Assembly: GCA_028696165.1 (NCBI GenBank)
Contig: JAQVHQ010000028.1
Location: 1-43,507, forward strand
From: Lachnospiraceae bacterium
GTDB taxonomy: Bacteria; Bacillota; Clostridia; Lachnospirales; Lachnospiraceae
Direction: 5' to 3'
DNA: 43,507 bases
Each line of letters opens with the position of its first letter. Position 1 is the stretch's first letter. The notes below the pieces were generated by a model. That model was given only the letters and a program-made list of their open reading frames with translations, searched no databases and was not told the origin of the DNA. Both the position numbers and the translations under genes were made by a program. This document shows positions 16,773 to 25,817 of the stretch, in pieces.

Positions 16773-18707
16773 TTAATGTTCAATCTCGTCAATATATAAT
16801 TCTGTCCAACCCATACATTGATTATGCCAGTGTTCCCAGGCCATGTCCAGTTCCTTTTTTATCTGAGCTGTTTGTACTGACATATGGTCATACTCTTGCT
16901 GTATCTGACCACTTATAGTATCTCCAAGTCCCTGTTTTGACATATATATTTCCCAGGATTTTTCTTCCAGTTCTGTCTGCAGTCTGTTCCACCTATCCCA
17001 CAAGATTTCCACCTTCTCTCGTGCTTCCTGCATAGGCTCTGCTGCCAGACGAAACTTCCAGTCAAGATAGACTTCTTCTGTACTAAATTCCCTCAGCCTG
17101 TGTCTTTCTGCCTTTGGTACTGCCTTAAAATCAGCTACCATAGCCTGCTCTTCCGCTCGAATCAGTGCAGTAAAATCTCCTTCCGATTCCTCACGCTGCC
17201 TCTTTTTCTTTAGATAATGAACATATCCAAATGGATAATACATCACGGACTGTCCTTCAAAGACAAGAATCGCATCGGCTACCTGCTGGATAAAGTATCT
17301 GTCATGAGACACAAAAAGGATGGTCCCTGTGTAAGCCTGAAAAGCCGATTCTAAAGTTTCCTTCGCCTGTATATCCATATGATTCGTAGGCTCATCTAAA
17401 ACCAGCAGATTCGGCCGTGAAGAAAGCATCTCTGCCAGTACCAGCCGGGCTTTCTCGCCCCCGGATAACACATCCACCTTTTTTGAAGCGTCCTTTCCCT
17501 GAAAAAGATACGCTCCCAGGGTCTGGCGAACATCCTTCTCCGTCATCGCCGGAAATAAATCATGAAAATGTTCCACCACCTGCTTCTCTGATGAGATAGC
17601 TGCAGACTGCTGATCAAAATATCCCATTAATATATGATTACCTAATTCACATTTGCCTGAAACCGGCGGCAATTCTCCTACTACAGTTTTTAAAAACGTC
17701 GTCTTGCCCACACCATTGTCTCCGATAATGCCAATCTTTTGACCACGGCGCACTCTAAGTGACATCTCCAACAGTGCTTTTTCATATCCGATTTTTAAAT
17801 GCTCTGCTTCAAGCACCCACTTACCGCCTAATACCTGAGGTTCTAACTCACCGGTAAATATATGCACATCATCTGCTTCCGGTTTTTCAATGCGTTCCAT
17901 CCGGTCTATCAAAGTCTTTCTTGAACGGGCAAATGCGGCTTTCTTTGGTTTGTGTTTGAATTTTTCTATCAATTCATTCAGTCTTTTTAATTCTGCTTGC
18001 TGTGATTCATAGGACTTCTTCTGAATCACAAGATCTTTTCTCTTCTGCTCCCGATAGTGAGTATAGTTTCCTGCATACTTTTTTAATTTTCCATTTTGCA
18101 GTTCATATACTACATCAACTACCTGATCCAGAAAAAACCGGTCATGGGATACGAATACTACCGCTTTGTCATAATCTGCCATATACTGTTCTAACCATTC
18201 CACTGTAGGAATATCCAGATGATTCGTCGGTTCATCCAAAAGCAGAATATCCGGTTTCATAAGCAACAGGCGAATCAGCGAGATTTTCGTCTGTTCACCA
18301 CCGGAAAAGTCAGCTAATTTTTTCTTCTTTTCCTGCTTATCAAAACCAAATCCTGTAAAAATACGATTATATTCCATCTCATAAGTGAAGCGCTCCTTAG
18401 AAAAGCTGTCCTTCTCAGGGCAGCCCTCCAATAATAGTTCTTCTACTGTTTTATCCTGGTCCTGCCGTGTATTTTGCCGCAACATACCTACTGTTACCTT
18501 TCGGGAACTGCTGATGGCCTGCTGCTTTTGCCGGTCATCCCGGTCCACGCTTAGTTCTCCTGCAATCAAACGAAGAAGCGTGGTTTTCCCCGCTCCATTA
18601 CGTCCTACGATTGCAATCTTTTCTTTTCCCTTTATTTCGAAGTCTATATGGGACAAAATCACCTGCCCGCCCATAGACACTGTACCATTCGTGATTTGAT
18701 ATAACAT
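16773..18707 (-). CDS. ABC-F family ATPase
   Basis: This 644-residue soluble protein has two fused ABC domains and no membrane domain. Walker A motifs are GRNGAGKTT (35-43) and GDNGVGKTT (near 328). The signatures are FSGGEQTK and LSGGEKAR, and the Walker B motifs are LLLDEPTNHLD and LVLDEPTNHMD. A charged linker of about 100 residues between the domains includes KPKKAAFARSRKTLIDRM, and a helical tail of about 130 residues follows. ABC-F proteins act on the ribosome. Some relieve stalling and some protect against drugs. Nothing here tells housekeeping from resistance. The gene lies between an SGNH lipoprotein and a flavoprotein. Confidence 0.92.
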   Translation of the reverse strand: MLYQITNGTVSMGGQVILSHIDFEIKGKEKIAIVGRNGAGKTTLLRLIAGELSVDRDDRQKQQAISSSRKVTVGMLRQNTRQDQDKTVEELLLEGCPEKDSFSKERFTYEMEYNRIFTGFGFDKQEKKKKLADFSGGEQTKISLIRLLLMKPDILLLDEPTNHLDIPTVEWLEQYMADYDKAVVFVSHDRFFLDQVVDVVYELQNGKLKKYAGNYTHYREQKRKDLVIQKKSYESQQAELKRLNELIEKFKHKPKKAAFARSRKTLIDRMERIEKPEADDVHIFTGELEPQVLGGKWVLEAEHLKIGYEKALLEMSLRVRRGQKIGIIGDNGVGKTTFLKTVVGELPPVSGKCELGNHILMGYFDQQSAAISSEKQVVEHFHDLFPAMTEKDVRQTLGAYLFQGKDASKKVDVLSGGEKARLVLAEMLSSRPNLLVLDEPTNHMDIQAKETLESAFQAYTGTILFVSHDRYFIQQVADAILVFEGQSVMYYPFGYVHYLKKKRQREESEGDFTALIRAEEQAMVADFKAVPKAERHRLREFSTEEVYLDWKFRLAAEPMQEAREKVEILWDRWNRLQTELEEKSWEIYMSKQGLGDTISGQIQQEYDHMSVQTAQIKKELDMAWEHWHNQCMGWTELYIDEIEH

Positions 18708-18755
18708 AATTCTCCATTTCTTAGTATATCCTTGTTTCCACTGTTTTCTAGCCGT

Positions 18756-20291
18756 TTACAAATTTCCCAATATATAGTTGTAAATTTCCTGATATGTAGA
18801 TGTACTGTAATGAACTCCATCCGGGGCAGAAAATCCCACATCCATCATATGTGAATAACTGTCAAGATAATTGATATCTTCTCTCAATCCCGAACGGATA
18901 ATATTATTAAAATTCTCAATCTCGCTGTTATATACTTTGTATTTCTGCTGGCCTTCTGCCACTTCATCTACAGGATCTACACTATTAATATACAATGCAC
19001 AACCATACATATCCTTCATAGAATTAAAATAATTGAGATAATTTCCTACATTGTATAAGTCATTCACTCCCAGGCTGACAACAATCGCACTGTTTTCTGT
19101 AACCTGACCTGCTAATTCACTGGCGGCTGTAGAAGTCAGCCAGGAATATCCCTCTCCGCTCTTGCAGATATAGGCATCTCCCGTTCCCAGCGCATCACGC
19201 ATTCCTTCGGTTCGTGAATCGCCTACGAATATAATCTTATCATAGGAAGCTGCCTCTTCCTCTGCTGTTGCTGCAGCTTCAGACCTTGCTGCCGCGCGGG
19301 CTTCGGATCTTGCCAGCGCATCCGCCTCCTGGGCTTCTTTTTCCTTTTGTGCTGCTTCTTCCTGCTGCTTTTTCAGTTCGTTGATTTCCGCTGTGAAATC
19401 ACAGGATTCTCCTGTTTTTGGTGTCACTTCTCTGGATAACTGTCCATATGGGCTGTGACAGATGATGGTACTCTCCTTCGCCGGCAGAGAAAGTGTTGTC
19501 TCCTCTGTCTCCACACCATTAATGGAGATACTGCCTTCATATAGAATCTCATAATCCTTTGCAGTTTTGTCTTTCCCCGGATCTACTTTCCATACATTTT
19601 TATCAAAAACCATGTGAATGGTATATTCTCTTTTATTAATTTCCAGTGTTACCATTCTCTCAGTATCCGAATCTCCTTCAATGGATATCATCTTGACAGC
19701 ATCTGACTTCGTCTCTTCTGTCTTTGTATTGTTCGTTTTTCCAACTTTCGAGTCTTTCTCTGTGTCATTTTTCCCAGTCTCTTCTATAACTTCTGTCAGG
19801 CTCTCCCCAAAATCATTCTCAGACTCCTTGTCTCCAGTCTCAGAATCTCCCTCTATAGCTTCCAGTAAACTGTCTGCAGCAGTATCTGTAGCTTCTTTGG
19901 TGCTCTGTGTATCCTCGTCAGAATCTTCTTCACTATCCTCTGTATCCTCGTCGGAACTTTCGTCACTATCTTCTGTATCCTCATCGGAACTTTTCTGCAA
20001 ATCTGAGAAATCGCTGATATACCAGTCTATATCACCTTCTGACAGAAAAATATTTTCAGGTAAATACAGCATGTCACTTATGTCTTCACCTGACTGTATC
20101 TTTTCCACAAAGGACAGGGACGCAAGATATCCTTCATCCTCTTCGCCTATTTTATCTTCCCCGGTCTCAGTTGTTTTCTCTTCTGACTGCTTTGCGTCTG
20201 CTGTTGTGTTTGCCTGCTGTCCCTGCGCACATCCTGCAAGACATAATGCTGCGCATAAACAGAGTGCATATATCTTTTTTCTCATTGGCAT
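18756..20291 (-). CDS. SGNH/GDSL hydrolase-like lipoprotein with acidic repeats
   Basis: This 511-residue lipoprotein has a lipobox, LAGC, with Cys21. A very acidic region follows, in which an 11-residue unit like SSDEDTEDSDE occurs three times. The middle region has a few beta-strand-like segments, then a charged alanine/glutamate coiled coil (about 300-345). The C-terminal SGNH domain has Ser359 in GDSRTEG, a GVND block, and Asp491/His494 in DGVHYS. It is likely an esterase or acyl-modifying enzyme at the cell surface, acting on envelope polymers. The acidic part may serve as a spacer or bind calcium. The start may be the second ATG at 20285. Confidence 0.82.
   Translation of the reverse strand: MPMRKKIYALCLCAALCLAGCAQGQQANTTADAKQSEEKTTETGEDKIGEEDEGYLASLSFVEKIQSGEDISDMLYLPENIFLSEGDIDWYISDFSDLQKSSDEDTEDSDESSDEDTEDSEEDSDEDTQSTKEATDTAADSLLEAIEGDSETGDKESENDFGESLTEVIEETGKNDTEKDSKVGKTNNTKTEETKSDAVKMISIEGDSDTERMVTLEINKREYTIHMVFDKNVWKVDPGKDKTAKDYEILYEGSISINGVETEETTLSLPAKESTIICHSPYGQLSREVTPKTGESCDFTAEINELKKQQEEAAQKEKEAQEADALARSEARAAARSEAAATAEEEAASYDKIIFVGDSRTEGMRDALGTGDAYICKSGEGYSWLTSTAASELAGQVTENSAIVVSLGVNDLYNVGNYLNYFNSMKDMYGCALYINSVDPVDEVAEGQQKYKVYNSEIENFNNIIRSGLREDINYLDSYSHMMDVGFSAPDGVHYSTSTYQEIYNYILGNL
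19900..19996. repeat. 33-bp in-frame tandem repeat in the SGNH lipoprotein gene
   Basis: About three imperfect copies of a 33-bp unit (core CTCTGTATCCTCGTCGGAAC) encode the acidic 11-residue repeats. Because the unit is a multiple of 3, copy number can change without breaking the gene. Confidence 0.7.
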
Positions 20292-20440
20292 ATAACCTTC
20301 TTTGTCTATTATTTACTATGTGTCATTATCTTTTTTGTTATCAGTTTCTTATTTTTGATTTTTATTGTTAGTTCCTTATCATCAGTTCTGCTTTCTTATA
20401 CCGCATACTAATTCAACTTGCCTTACGTACAGACCACCAA

Positions 20441-21715
20441 TTAGGAACCGGAAGGGATTCTCACTAACTTACTGGTATATATACCCTCCTCTTTTGTTCC
20501 ATCTGTAACCAGTATCAAAACAGGAACGTGCTTTTTTCTCAGAAGATGAATCATTGGATAGGTCATCAAAGATACCCCTTCCATAATTACCGCCTCCGGC
20601 TTTTCCTTCATGATTTTCTTCAAGGTGTTTTTTTGAAGTGTTTTCCACTCCTCCTTTTCCATATCAACCACTGCATAATAGTCTTCCTCTGCTAACTGGG
20701 GAATACCCGGTGCATCCATCACCTTGATAACTGTATGTTCCATACCCTCTATTGATTTTAATTTTTTCTTTATCCCTGATATGGATTTATCTATCAATCC
20801 GGATTTATCTGAACCTTCCCGGTAATAGACAATAACCGGAGTATTGACATATACCTTCTGGCTGAGTTTGCATGCTTTCACTGCATCTTTCAACTCGCCT
20901 ACCGACATAAGGAACCCGCCTTTATGACAAAATGCTGCTGATTCCAATCCGGTTTCTTCCTGAAGTTCTTCATTTTCAAGTCCCAGCCATCTAGCTGGAA
21001 AACTGCATTTATAATTCATAGAACCCGGTCTTTTTAATGGCTGGATACAATATCCGCCTCGATTTGATGGGAATATAATAAACTCTATCTCAGTATCTGA
21101 AAGCTTTTTCTGGCAGGGGACAAATTGCGGCATAACAAGAATTCGCGCAAGCGACTCTGTTGTATTCTGCTGTGTCTTTTGTTTCTCCAGAAATTCTTCT
21201 ACCAAAAGATCCGCCCGTTCATTTCCACGATATTTTGCAAACTTATTTTCCAGCACCGTTGATGCAAGGTTTACTGCCTCGAAAAATGCGCTGTCATTAT
21301 TTCCCTCCACATCCCAGGATGGATTAAAATCTCCAATCAGAGAAGCGAGTTCATTTCGCTCACCTGTATTATCATTCAGGTCCAATGGCTGCACAAAATC
21401 ATGGTCAAATCGAAGTGCCAATTCTTCTCCAAGAATCTCGAAACCTAATTCTTCCCATAACAACCCAAAAGCAGCATATGGAATCCCATTATCTCTCACT
21501 CGAGCGTCTCTTTGATGATGGTCGTACTTCCCTCGGCCAATATCAAAGACAATCCCAGAGAATTCTTCCGGCACACGGTTTCCTCTGAAAATCTCTATTT
21601 CCGGATTGAGATATAATAACAACGCTGCTGAAAATACATCATCCGCATGGAATTTTCCTCCGTGGGTAAATCCTTTTGCATCTTTTTGATTGATTTGTTC
21701 TATTAATTGACTCAT
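20441..21715 (-). CDS. MYG1-family (UPF0160) protein with extra C-terminal domain
   Basis: This 424-residue protein has about 295 residues matching the MYG1 family, which is related to DHH phosphoesterases and includes a eukaryotic 3'-5' RNA exonuclease. Key motifs are GGKFHADD (His23, Asp25, Asp26) and GKYDHHQRD (Asp65, His66, His67), which should bind metal. FPARWLGLE and CHKGGFLM near residues 235-275 are typical of the family. About 125 further residues, from about VYVNTPVIVYY onward, look like a second alpha/beta domain of unknown kind (AVIMEG, VPVLILVTDG). A promoter lies at 21859-21886. Its role in bacteria is not established. Confidence 0.88.
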   Translation of the reverse strand: MSQLIEQINQKDAKGFTHGGKFHADDVFSAALLLYLNPEIEIFRGNRVPEEFSGIVFDIGRGKYDHHQRDARVRDNGIPYAAFGLLWEELGFEILGEELALRFDHDFVQPLDLNDNTGERNELASLIGDFNPSWDVEGNNDSAFFEAVNLASTVLENKFAKYRGNERADLLVEEFLEKQKTQQNTTESLARILVMPQFVPCQKKLSDTEIEFIIFPSNRGGYCIQPLKRPGSMNYKCSFPARWLGLENEELQEETGLESAAFCHKGGFLMSVGELKDAVKACKLSQKVYVNTPVIVYYREGSDKSGLIDKSISGIKKKLKSIEGMEHTVIKVMDAPGIPQLAEEDYYAVVDMEKEEWKTLQKNTLKKIMKEKPEAVIMEGVSLMTYPMIHLLRKKHVPVLILVTDGTKEEGIYTSKLVRIPSGS

Positions 21716-21858
21716 ATTATATCCCTTCCGCTTCCAATTTTTATTTTCCGTTTTGTTCTTACCCGCCTGCGCTCTATCACAAACTCCTTTTATTTCTATC
21801 TTTTGGGAAGTTTAACTCGCAAAATGTTTACAACATAATTATCCAACACATTATATTC

Positions 21859-21886
21859 ATTATACGATTCTGAGTTTTTTTTTCAA
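21859..21886 (-). promoter_or_regulatory. Sigma-A-type promoter of the MYG1-family gene
   Basis: On the minus strand TTGAAA (21881-21886), a 16-base spacer and TATAAT (21859-21864) form a good housekeeping promoter. The leader before the ATG is about 135 bases. Confidence 0.65.
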
Positions 21887-21974
21887 CTCTTATTCCTTTA
21901 TTCAGCTTTATTCTGTATAATTCCAAACAAAAATCTAGCATAATATGTTAAAGTGTATTACTTACAAAGCAAAA

Positions 21975-21994
21975 GCGAGGGATTTCACCCTCGC
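21975..21994 (-). terminator. Rho-independent terminator of the 143-residue protein gene
   Basis: GCGAGGG (21975-21981) and CCCTCGC (21988-21994) form a GC-rich 7-bp stem. On the minus strand it is followed by TTTTGCTTTG. It lies just after the stop codon at 22002. Confidence 0.85.
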
Positions 21995-22001
21995 CCATGT
22001 C

Positions 22002-22433
22002 TTACAAAAACTTTTTCAATTCTTTTACAAATTCTTCTTCCATATGAATAAGTTCCAGTGCAATATCTTTTACCTCTTTTGATGCCTCTGTATACTTATT
22101 ATAGTATTCGCTGACAGACTGGATTCCCATATTGCAGCCATCCATCATTAATTTTGCTGCCTGGTGGTCATCATTTCTCATCAGCAGTTTCATCTCTGTG
22201 GTAAACCAGGAGAATATCTCTGCCACCTTTCTTGGCTCTTTCTCAGAGCTTGCGATCTCTTCCAGTAATTTTGAAATTCTCGATTCTATCTCTTCATGTT
22301 TTTCCTTATAACAGTCAATAACCTGTCTTATCTCCTGTTCGGGCGACATCTCTATCACCTGATCCATACTTGTGATTGCCATCTTGCAACCGGAAATGCA
22401 TTCCTGCAGCAAGTGTCTGGTATCTTCATTCAT
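22002..22433 (-). CDS. Small all-helical protein, possibly four-helix ferritin-like
   Basis: This 143-residue soluble protein is predicted to be almost wholly helical. It has four amphipathic stretches and is rich in Glu, Lys and Met. The pattern (CKMAITSMDQVI, CYKEKHEEIESRI, CNMGIQSVSEYYNKY, HMEEEFVKEL) recalls four-helix-bundle families such as DUF2383, but iron-binding residues cannot be assigned with confidence. It lacks the HxxKG core of Hpt phosphotransfer domains, although it sits next to a hybrid kinase. AAGG lies 8 bases before the ATG, and its own terminator follows. The function is unknown. Confidence 0.75.
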   Translation of the reverse strand: MNEDTRHLLQECISGCKMAITSMDQVIEMSPEQEIRQVIDCYKEKHEEIESRISKLLEEIASSEKEPRKVAEIFSWFTTEMKLLMRNDDHQAAKLMMDGCNMGIQSVSEYYNKYTEASKEVKDIALELIHMEEEFVKELKKFL

Positions 22434-22566
22434 AGAATAATCCTTCTTTCAGATATTTTCTATAGTATCTGCCATCCTGCAAAAATATATACAAGTCCAA
22501 GTTCTGTTTGCATAAAATGAAAGAAAAGGAAGTAACACGACTATGTCACATATTCTCTCCTCCTGG

Positions 22567-25512
22567 CTATTTTTTAAGTACCAGTGTTTGTAAGGTATCA
22601 AATAATTTCTGCGGTTCCACCGGTTTCGCAAGATGTTCGTTCATTCCGGCAGCAAAACTGGCTTCCACATCTTCGGCAAAAGCATTGGCTGTCATGGCAA
22701 TAATTGGTATAGTTTGTGCATCCTCCCTATTGAGGGAGCGAATTGTCCTGGCTGCTTCTAATCCGTCCATCACCGGCATACGAATATCCATCAGAATTCC
22801 ATCGAAGGTATTAACTGGCGACTTTTCAAACAGTTCCACACCAAGTTGTCCATTTTCAGCCCAGGTCACAGAAATACCCATGTTTTTCAACATATGTATT
22901 GCAATCTTGGCATTCAATGGATGATCCTCACACAGCAGCATATGAATGCCTTCCAGTGGAGTTTCCTCATTTGTTGCCCCTTCTTCTGCATTGCTCGTTT
23001 CTTCTTTTGCGTTCTCTGTTATCCCTTGTTTTTCTTCCACTGCATTTTTCTCATTAATCTCTGCATTATTATCTTTTACATGTTCCGGTCTTTCAGCCAG
23101 CAAAAAGTCCATGTACAAGGTAATCTCTGTCCCCTCGTCTATCTTACTTTTCACTTCAATCGTACCGCCCATCAGGTCAACCAGCTTCTTTACAATAGCA
23201 AGACCCAGACCGGTTCCCATAGTGCTGTCCGATGGAATTCTGTTTTCCTGAGCAAATGGTTCATAGATTTTAGAAAGGAACTCTTCACTCATCCCAATCC
23301 CTGTATCCCGAATGATAAATCGATTGCGAATTCGTGTGGCATCCTTCGATACCCTCTCCATGATAAAGTCCACTCGTCCGCCTGAAGGAGTAAATTTCTC
23401 AGCATTGCTAAGAAGATTCATAAAGATCTGTTTTACCCTCTGTTCATCTAACACGAGATAATTCCACTCTTCATAGTTCTTTTCAAACTTAAACTCAATG
23501 TTCTTTTGTTCCATGGACGGCTGTATCATATCTATGATAGATTGAAACAGTAATTCTCCGCTGCAGACTTCCGGTTTCAGCGCTACCGAACCGATTTCGA
23601 TTTTATTGACTTCCAGCACATCATTAATCAGTTGAAGCAGATATTCCCCTGACTCTCTAAGCTGTGGGATTTCCGCTTTAATTGCCTCTATGTCATCCTC
23701 ATTCTCCATGATATAGCTGAGCCCCAAGATTCCATTCATAGGTGTACGCATATCATGGCTCATCCTGGACAGGAATTCTGTTTTTGCCTGATTGGCACTG
23801 TCCGCCTGGGCAACTGCCAGCCGAAGTTTCCGGTTGGACCGTGTGCGGGAAATTGCTACATATAATACACCGGCACCCATTAGCAGAACAAATCCCAGTG
23901 TAAATACTACTACATTAAACTTATTATTGGCGATATATTCTCTCAGCGAAACTTCCGGGACTGCCGTTGTCAGATTTCTCACCATCAATTCGTTTTTCTG
24001 TGTTTTGGAAAATGAAGCGATTGCCTTATTCAATATAGATTGAAGTATCGGGTCTTCATAGCGGGAAATACCAATACAATAATCTGAGTTTGTATCCGGA
24101 AGTACATAATCGCTTAATTGTCCCTCATATTTTTGAGTTATCAGTCTGGTACTGGAATTAGCCGGAATAAAGGTAAGATCTGCCGCCCCAGTATATACCT
24201 TCTCAATGCATTCCTTAAAGGAATCCACATAAATCAGATTACCATATCCTCTCATAGTCGCTGCCTGTTCAAAAAGCGGGTATCCCTTTCGAATCGCAAC
24301 TACACAATCCGGTTGGGTATAATCATTTTCATTTCCTTTTACCACCATTGCAATACTATTATCATAATATGGTAAGCTTAAGTCCACACCCCATTTTTCT
24401 GAGATATTGATATCATTGGATACGGAAGCGATAAGCTGTACTTCCCCGTTTTTCATCTGTTTTTTCAAGTCTGGCATATCCTGGCGGGATATATACCGAA
24501 ACTTCAGTCCCGTATATTCCGCTATTAAATCAAAGGAATCTACCACAATTCCTGAATATTTCCCAGCCTTCTTATCGTAGTATTCCATAGGCTCAAGGTC
24601 CATAGAAATAGCAACTATAATTGGTTTGGAAGATGCAATATATGCTTTCTCCTCTTTGCTAAGCGCTAACTGAACTGAGATATTCCCATAATATTTCTCA
24701 TTTAAATCAGCCTCATAATAGGGCGAATTTAAATGTATCGATTCCACAGCTTTATCCAATTGTATTTTCAGCTGTGGCCGCTGCTTGTTCATGCAAAAAT
24801 ACAGAGGAACCGTGTTAATTCTTGCTAGAATTTTATATTTACTCTCGCATCGAATCGTAGACATCAGAACTGCTTCCACCTGGTTATCTTCTAAGGCCTG
24901 TTTTGTTTCCTGATCTGTCTCGTATTCCTGAAATTCTGCATTCACTCCATATTCTGCCAGCTTTTTTTTCGTTTGCTCTGCCCGTATGCTTCCTGCTAAT
25001 GTGGCAATCTTCATCCCGTCATAGGATGCATAATCATTGTAAGCATAGTTATTATTGCCGCGTTTTACGCACAAGACAGTTCCGCCCTCGCCCATATCAT
25101 CCAGCGAATAATCCCATTTTTGCGCACGGGTATCCGTATACTGACATCCGGCCAGTATATCAATCTCTCCATTTTCCAGAGCCTTTGTCGCCTCTTCAAA
25201 ACTCATCTCTACATACTGATATTCCCACTGCGTATATTTTCTGATATCTTCCAGATATTCATACGCATATCCACTGACACTTCCGTCCGCACTCATCTGG
25301 AGATAATTGGGATAATCTATCACTGCAACACGTACTGTCTCCTGCTGTGCCTGCACAGAATAAGGGGTAACTCCTATCAAAGATAAAACCAGACAGAGTA
25401 TCGCGCCAACCATGCTAATCCCCATCCTACCTCTTCCACATCTTCCAGGACCAGTCAGAACCTTACGCGGCAGTTTATTTATGTCACATAAAACACTCAC
25501 ATGATTCACCAC
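22567..25512 (-). CDS. Hybrid sensor histidine kinase with two SBP_bac_3 domains and one receiver
   Basis: This 981-residue kinase is built like the one at 5743-9015. It has a signal peptide, two extracellular solute-binding-protein type 3 domains (about 57-275 and 290-525), a membrane helix (about 531-553), and HisKA with His586 in [10 protein letters not shown]. An ATPase domain ([12 protein letters not shown]) and a Glu/Asn-rich linker follow, then a single receiver with Asp909 ([10 protein letters not shown]). The start is unclear. GTG at 25512 is nearest the frame limit, GTG at 25500 has GAGGAGG 11 bases upstream, and ATGs at 25425 and 25413 would still keep the signal peptide. No cognate response regulator is adjacent. 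Confidence 0.9.
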   Translation of the reverse strand: MVNHVSVLCDINKLPRKVLTGPGRCGRGRMGISMVGAILCLVLSLIGVTPYSVQAQQETVRVAVIDYPNYLQMSADGSVSGYAYEYLEDIRKYTQWEYQYVEMSFEEATKALENGEIDILAGCQYTDTRAQKWDYSLDDMGEGGTVLCVKRGNNNYAYNDYASYDGMKIATLAGSIRAEQTKKKLAEYGVNAEFQEYETDQETKQALEDNQVEAVLMSTIRCESKYKILARINTVPLYFCMNKQRPQLKIQLDKAVESIHLNSPYYEADLNEKYYGNISVQLALSKEEKAYIASSKPIIVAISMDLEPMEYYDKKAGKYSGIVVDSFDLIAEYTGLKFRYISRQDMPDLKKQMKNGEVQLIASVSNDINISEKWGVDLSLPYYDNSIAMVVKGNENDYTQPDCVVAIRKGYPLFEQAATMRGYGNLIYVDSFKECIEKVYTGAADLTFIPANSSTRLITQKYEGQLSDYVLPDTNSDYCIGISRYEDPILQSILNKAIASFSKTQKNELMVRNLTTAVPEVSLREYIANNKFNVVVFTLGFVLLMGAGVLYVAISRTRSNRKLRLAVAQADSANQAKTEFLSRMSHDMRTPMNGILGLSYIMENEDDIEAIKAEIPQLRESGEYLLQLINDVLEVNKIEIGSVALKPEVCSGELLFQSIIDMIQPSMEQKNIEFKFEKNYEEWNYLVLDEQRVKQIFMNLLSNAEKFTPSGGRVDFIMERVSKDATRIRNRFIIRDTGIGMSEEFLSKIYEPFAQENRIPSDSTMGTGLGLAIVKKLVDLMGGTIEVKSKIDEGTEITLYMDFLLAERPEHVKDNNAEINEKNAVEEKQGITENAKEETSNAEEGATNEETPLEGIHMLLCEDHPLNAKIAIHMLKNMGISVTWAENGQLGVELFEKSPVNTFDGILMDIRMPVMDGLEAARTIRSLNREDAQTIPIIAMTANAFAEDVEASFAAGMNEHLAKPVEPQKLFDTLQTLVLKK

Positions 25513-25613
25513 CCTCCTCTTCCTATTTGGGGTTTACATTATTTCATATCAGTTGCTTATGCCATTTTCCATATTTTCTATACTTATTATCTTCCGCACT
25601 TACTATTTTCTAC

Positions 25614-25642
25614 ATTGTACCATGCTGATTTTGGCGAGGCAA
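25614..25642 (-). promoter_or_regulatory. Sigma-A-type promoter of the second hybrid kinase
   Basis: On the minus strand TTGCCT (25637-25642), a 17-base spacer and TACAAT (25614-25619) form a plausible promoter about 100 bases before the coding start. Apart from this and the terminator at 25744-25789, the 305-base gap between the kinase and the UROD-type gene holds nothing recognisable. Confidence 0.55.
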
Positions 25643-25743
25643 TAAAACACACTGCCAGTTTTTCCTGGATTTAGATATACCAACCAAAGCACCAGAAAAA
25701 TTACGCATAAAGCCTTATATTCAGCTAGCTTTATTCCAGATAG

Positions 25744-25789
25744 CAAAAGCAGCTTTGAATGAGATTTTCGCTCATCCAAAGCTGCTTTT
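25744..25789 (-). terminator. Terminator downstream of the UROD-type gene
   Basis: AAAAGCAGCTTTG (from 25745) pairs with CAAAGCTGCTTTT near 25777-25789, with ATGAG/CTCAT extending the stem inward. On the minus strand it ends in TTTTGC, about 30 bases after the stop at 25818. Confidence 0.85.
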
Positions 25790-25817
25790 ACTATACAATT
25801 AGGGGAATTGTAATTTA

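Noticed and set aside
19618-20295. Plus-strand frame of 225 codons, serine-rich
   Set aside because: It is the antisense of the acidic repeats of the SGNH lipoprotein. The serine-rich content comes from complementing Asp/Glu codons.
22002-22433. Small protein as an Hpt phosphotransfer partner of the adjacent kinase
   Set aside because: It lacks the HxxKG core and its His residues are not in an Hpt-like helix context.
22846-23385. Plus-strand frame of 179 codons opposite the second kinase
   Set aside because: It is antisense to the receiver and ATPase domains, with no start signal.
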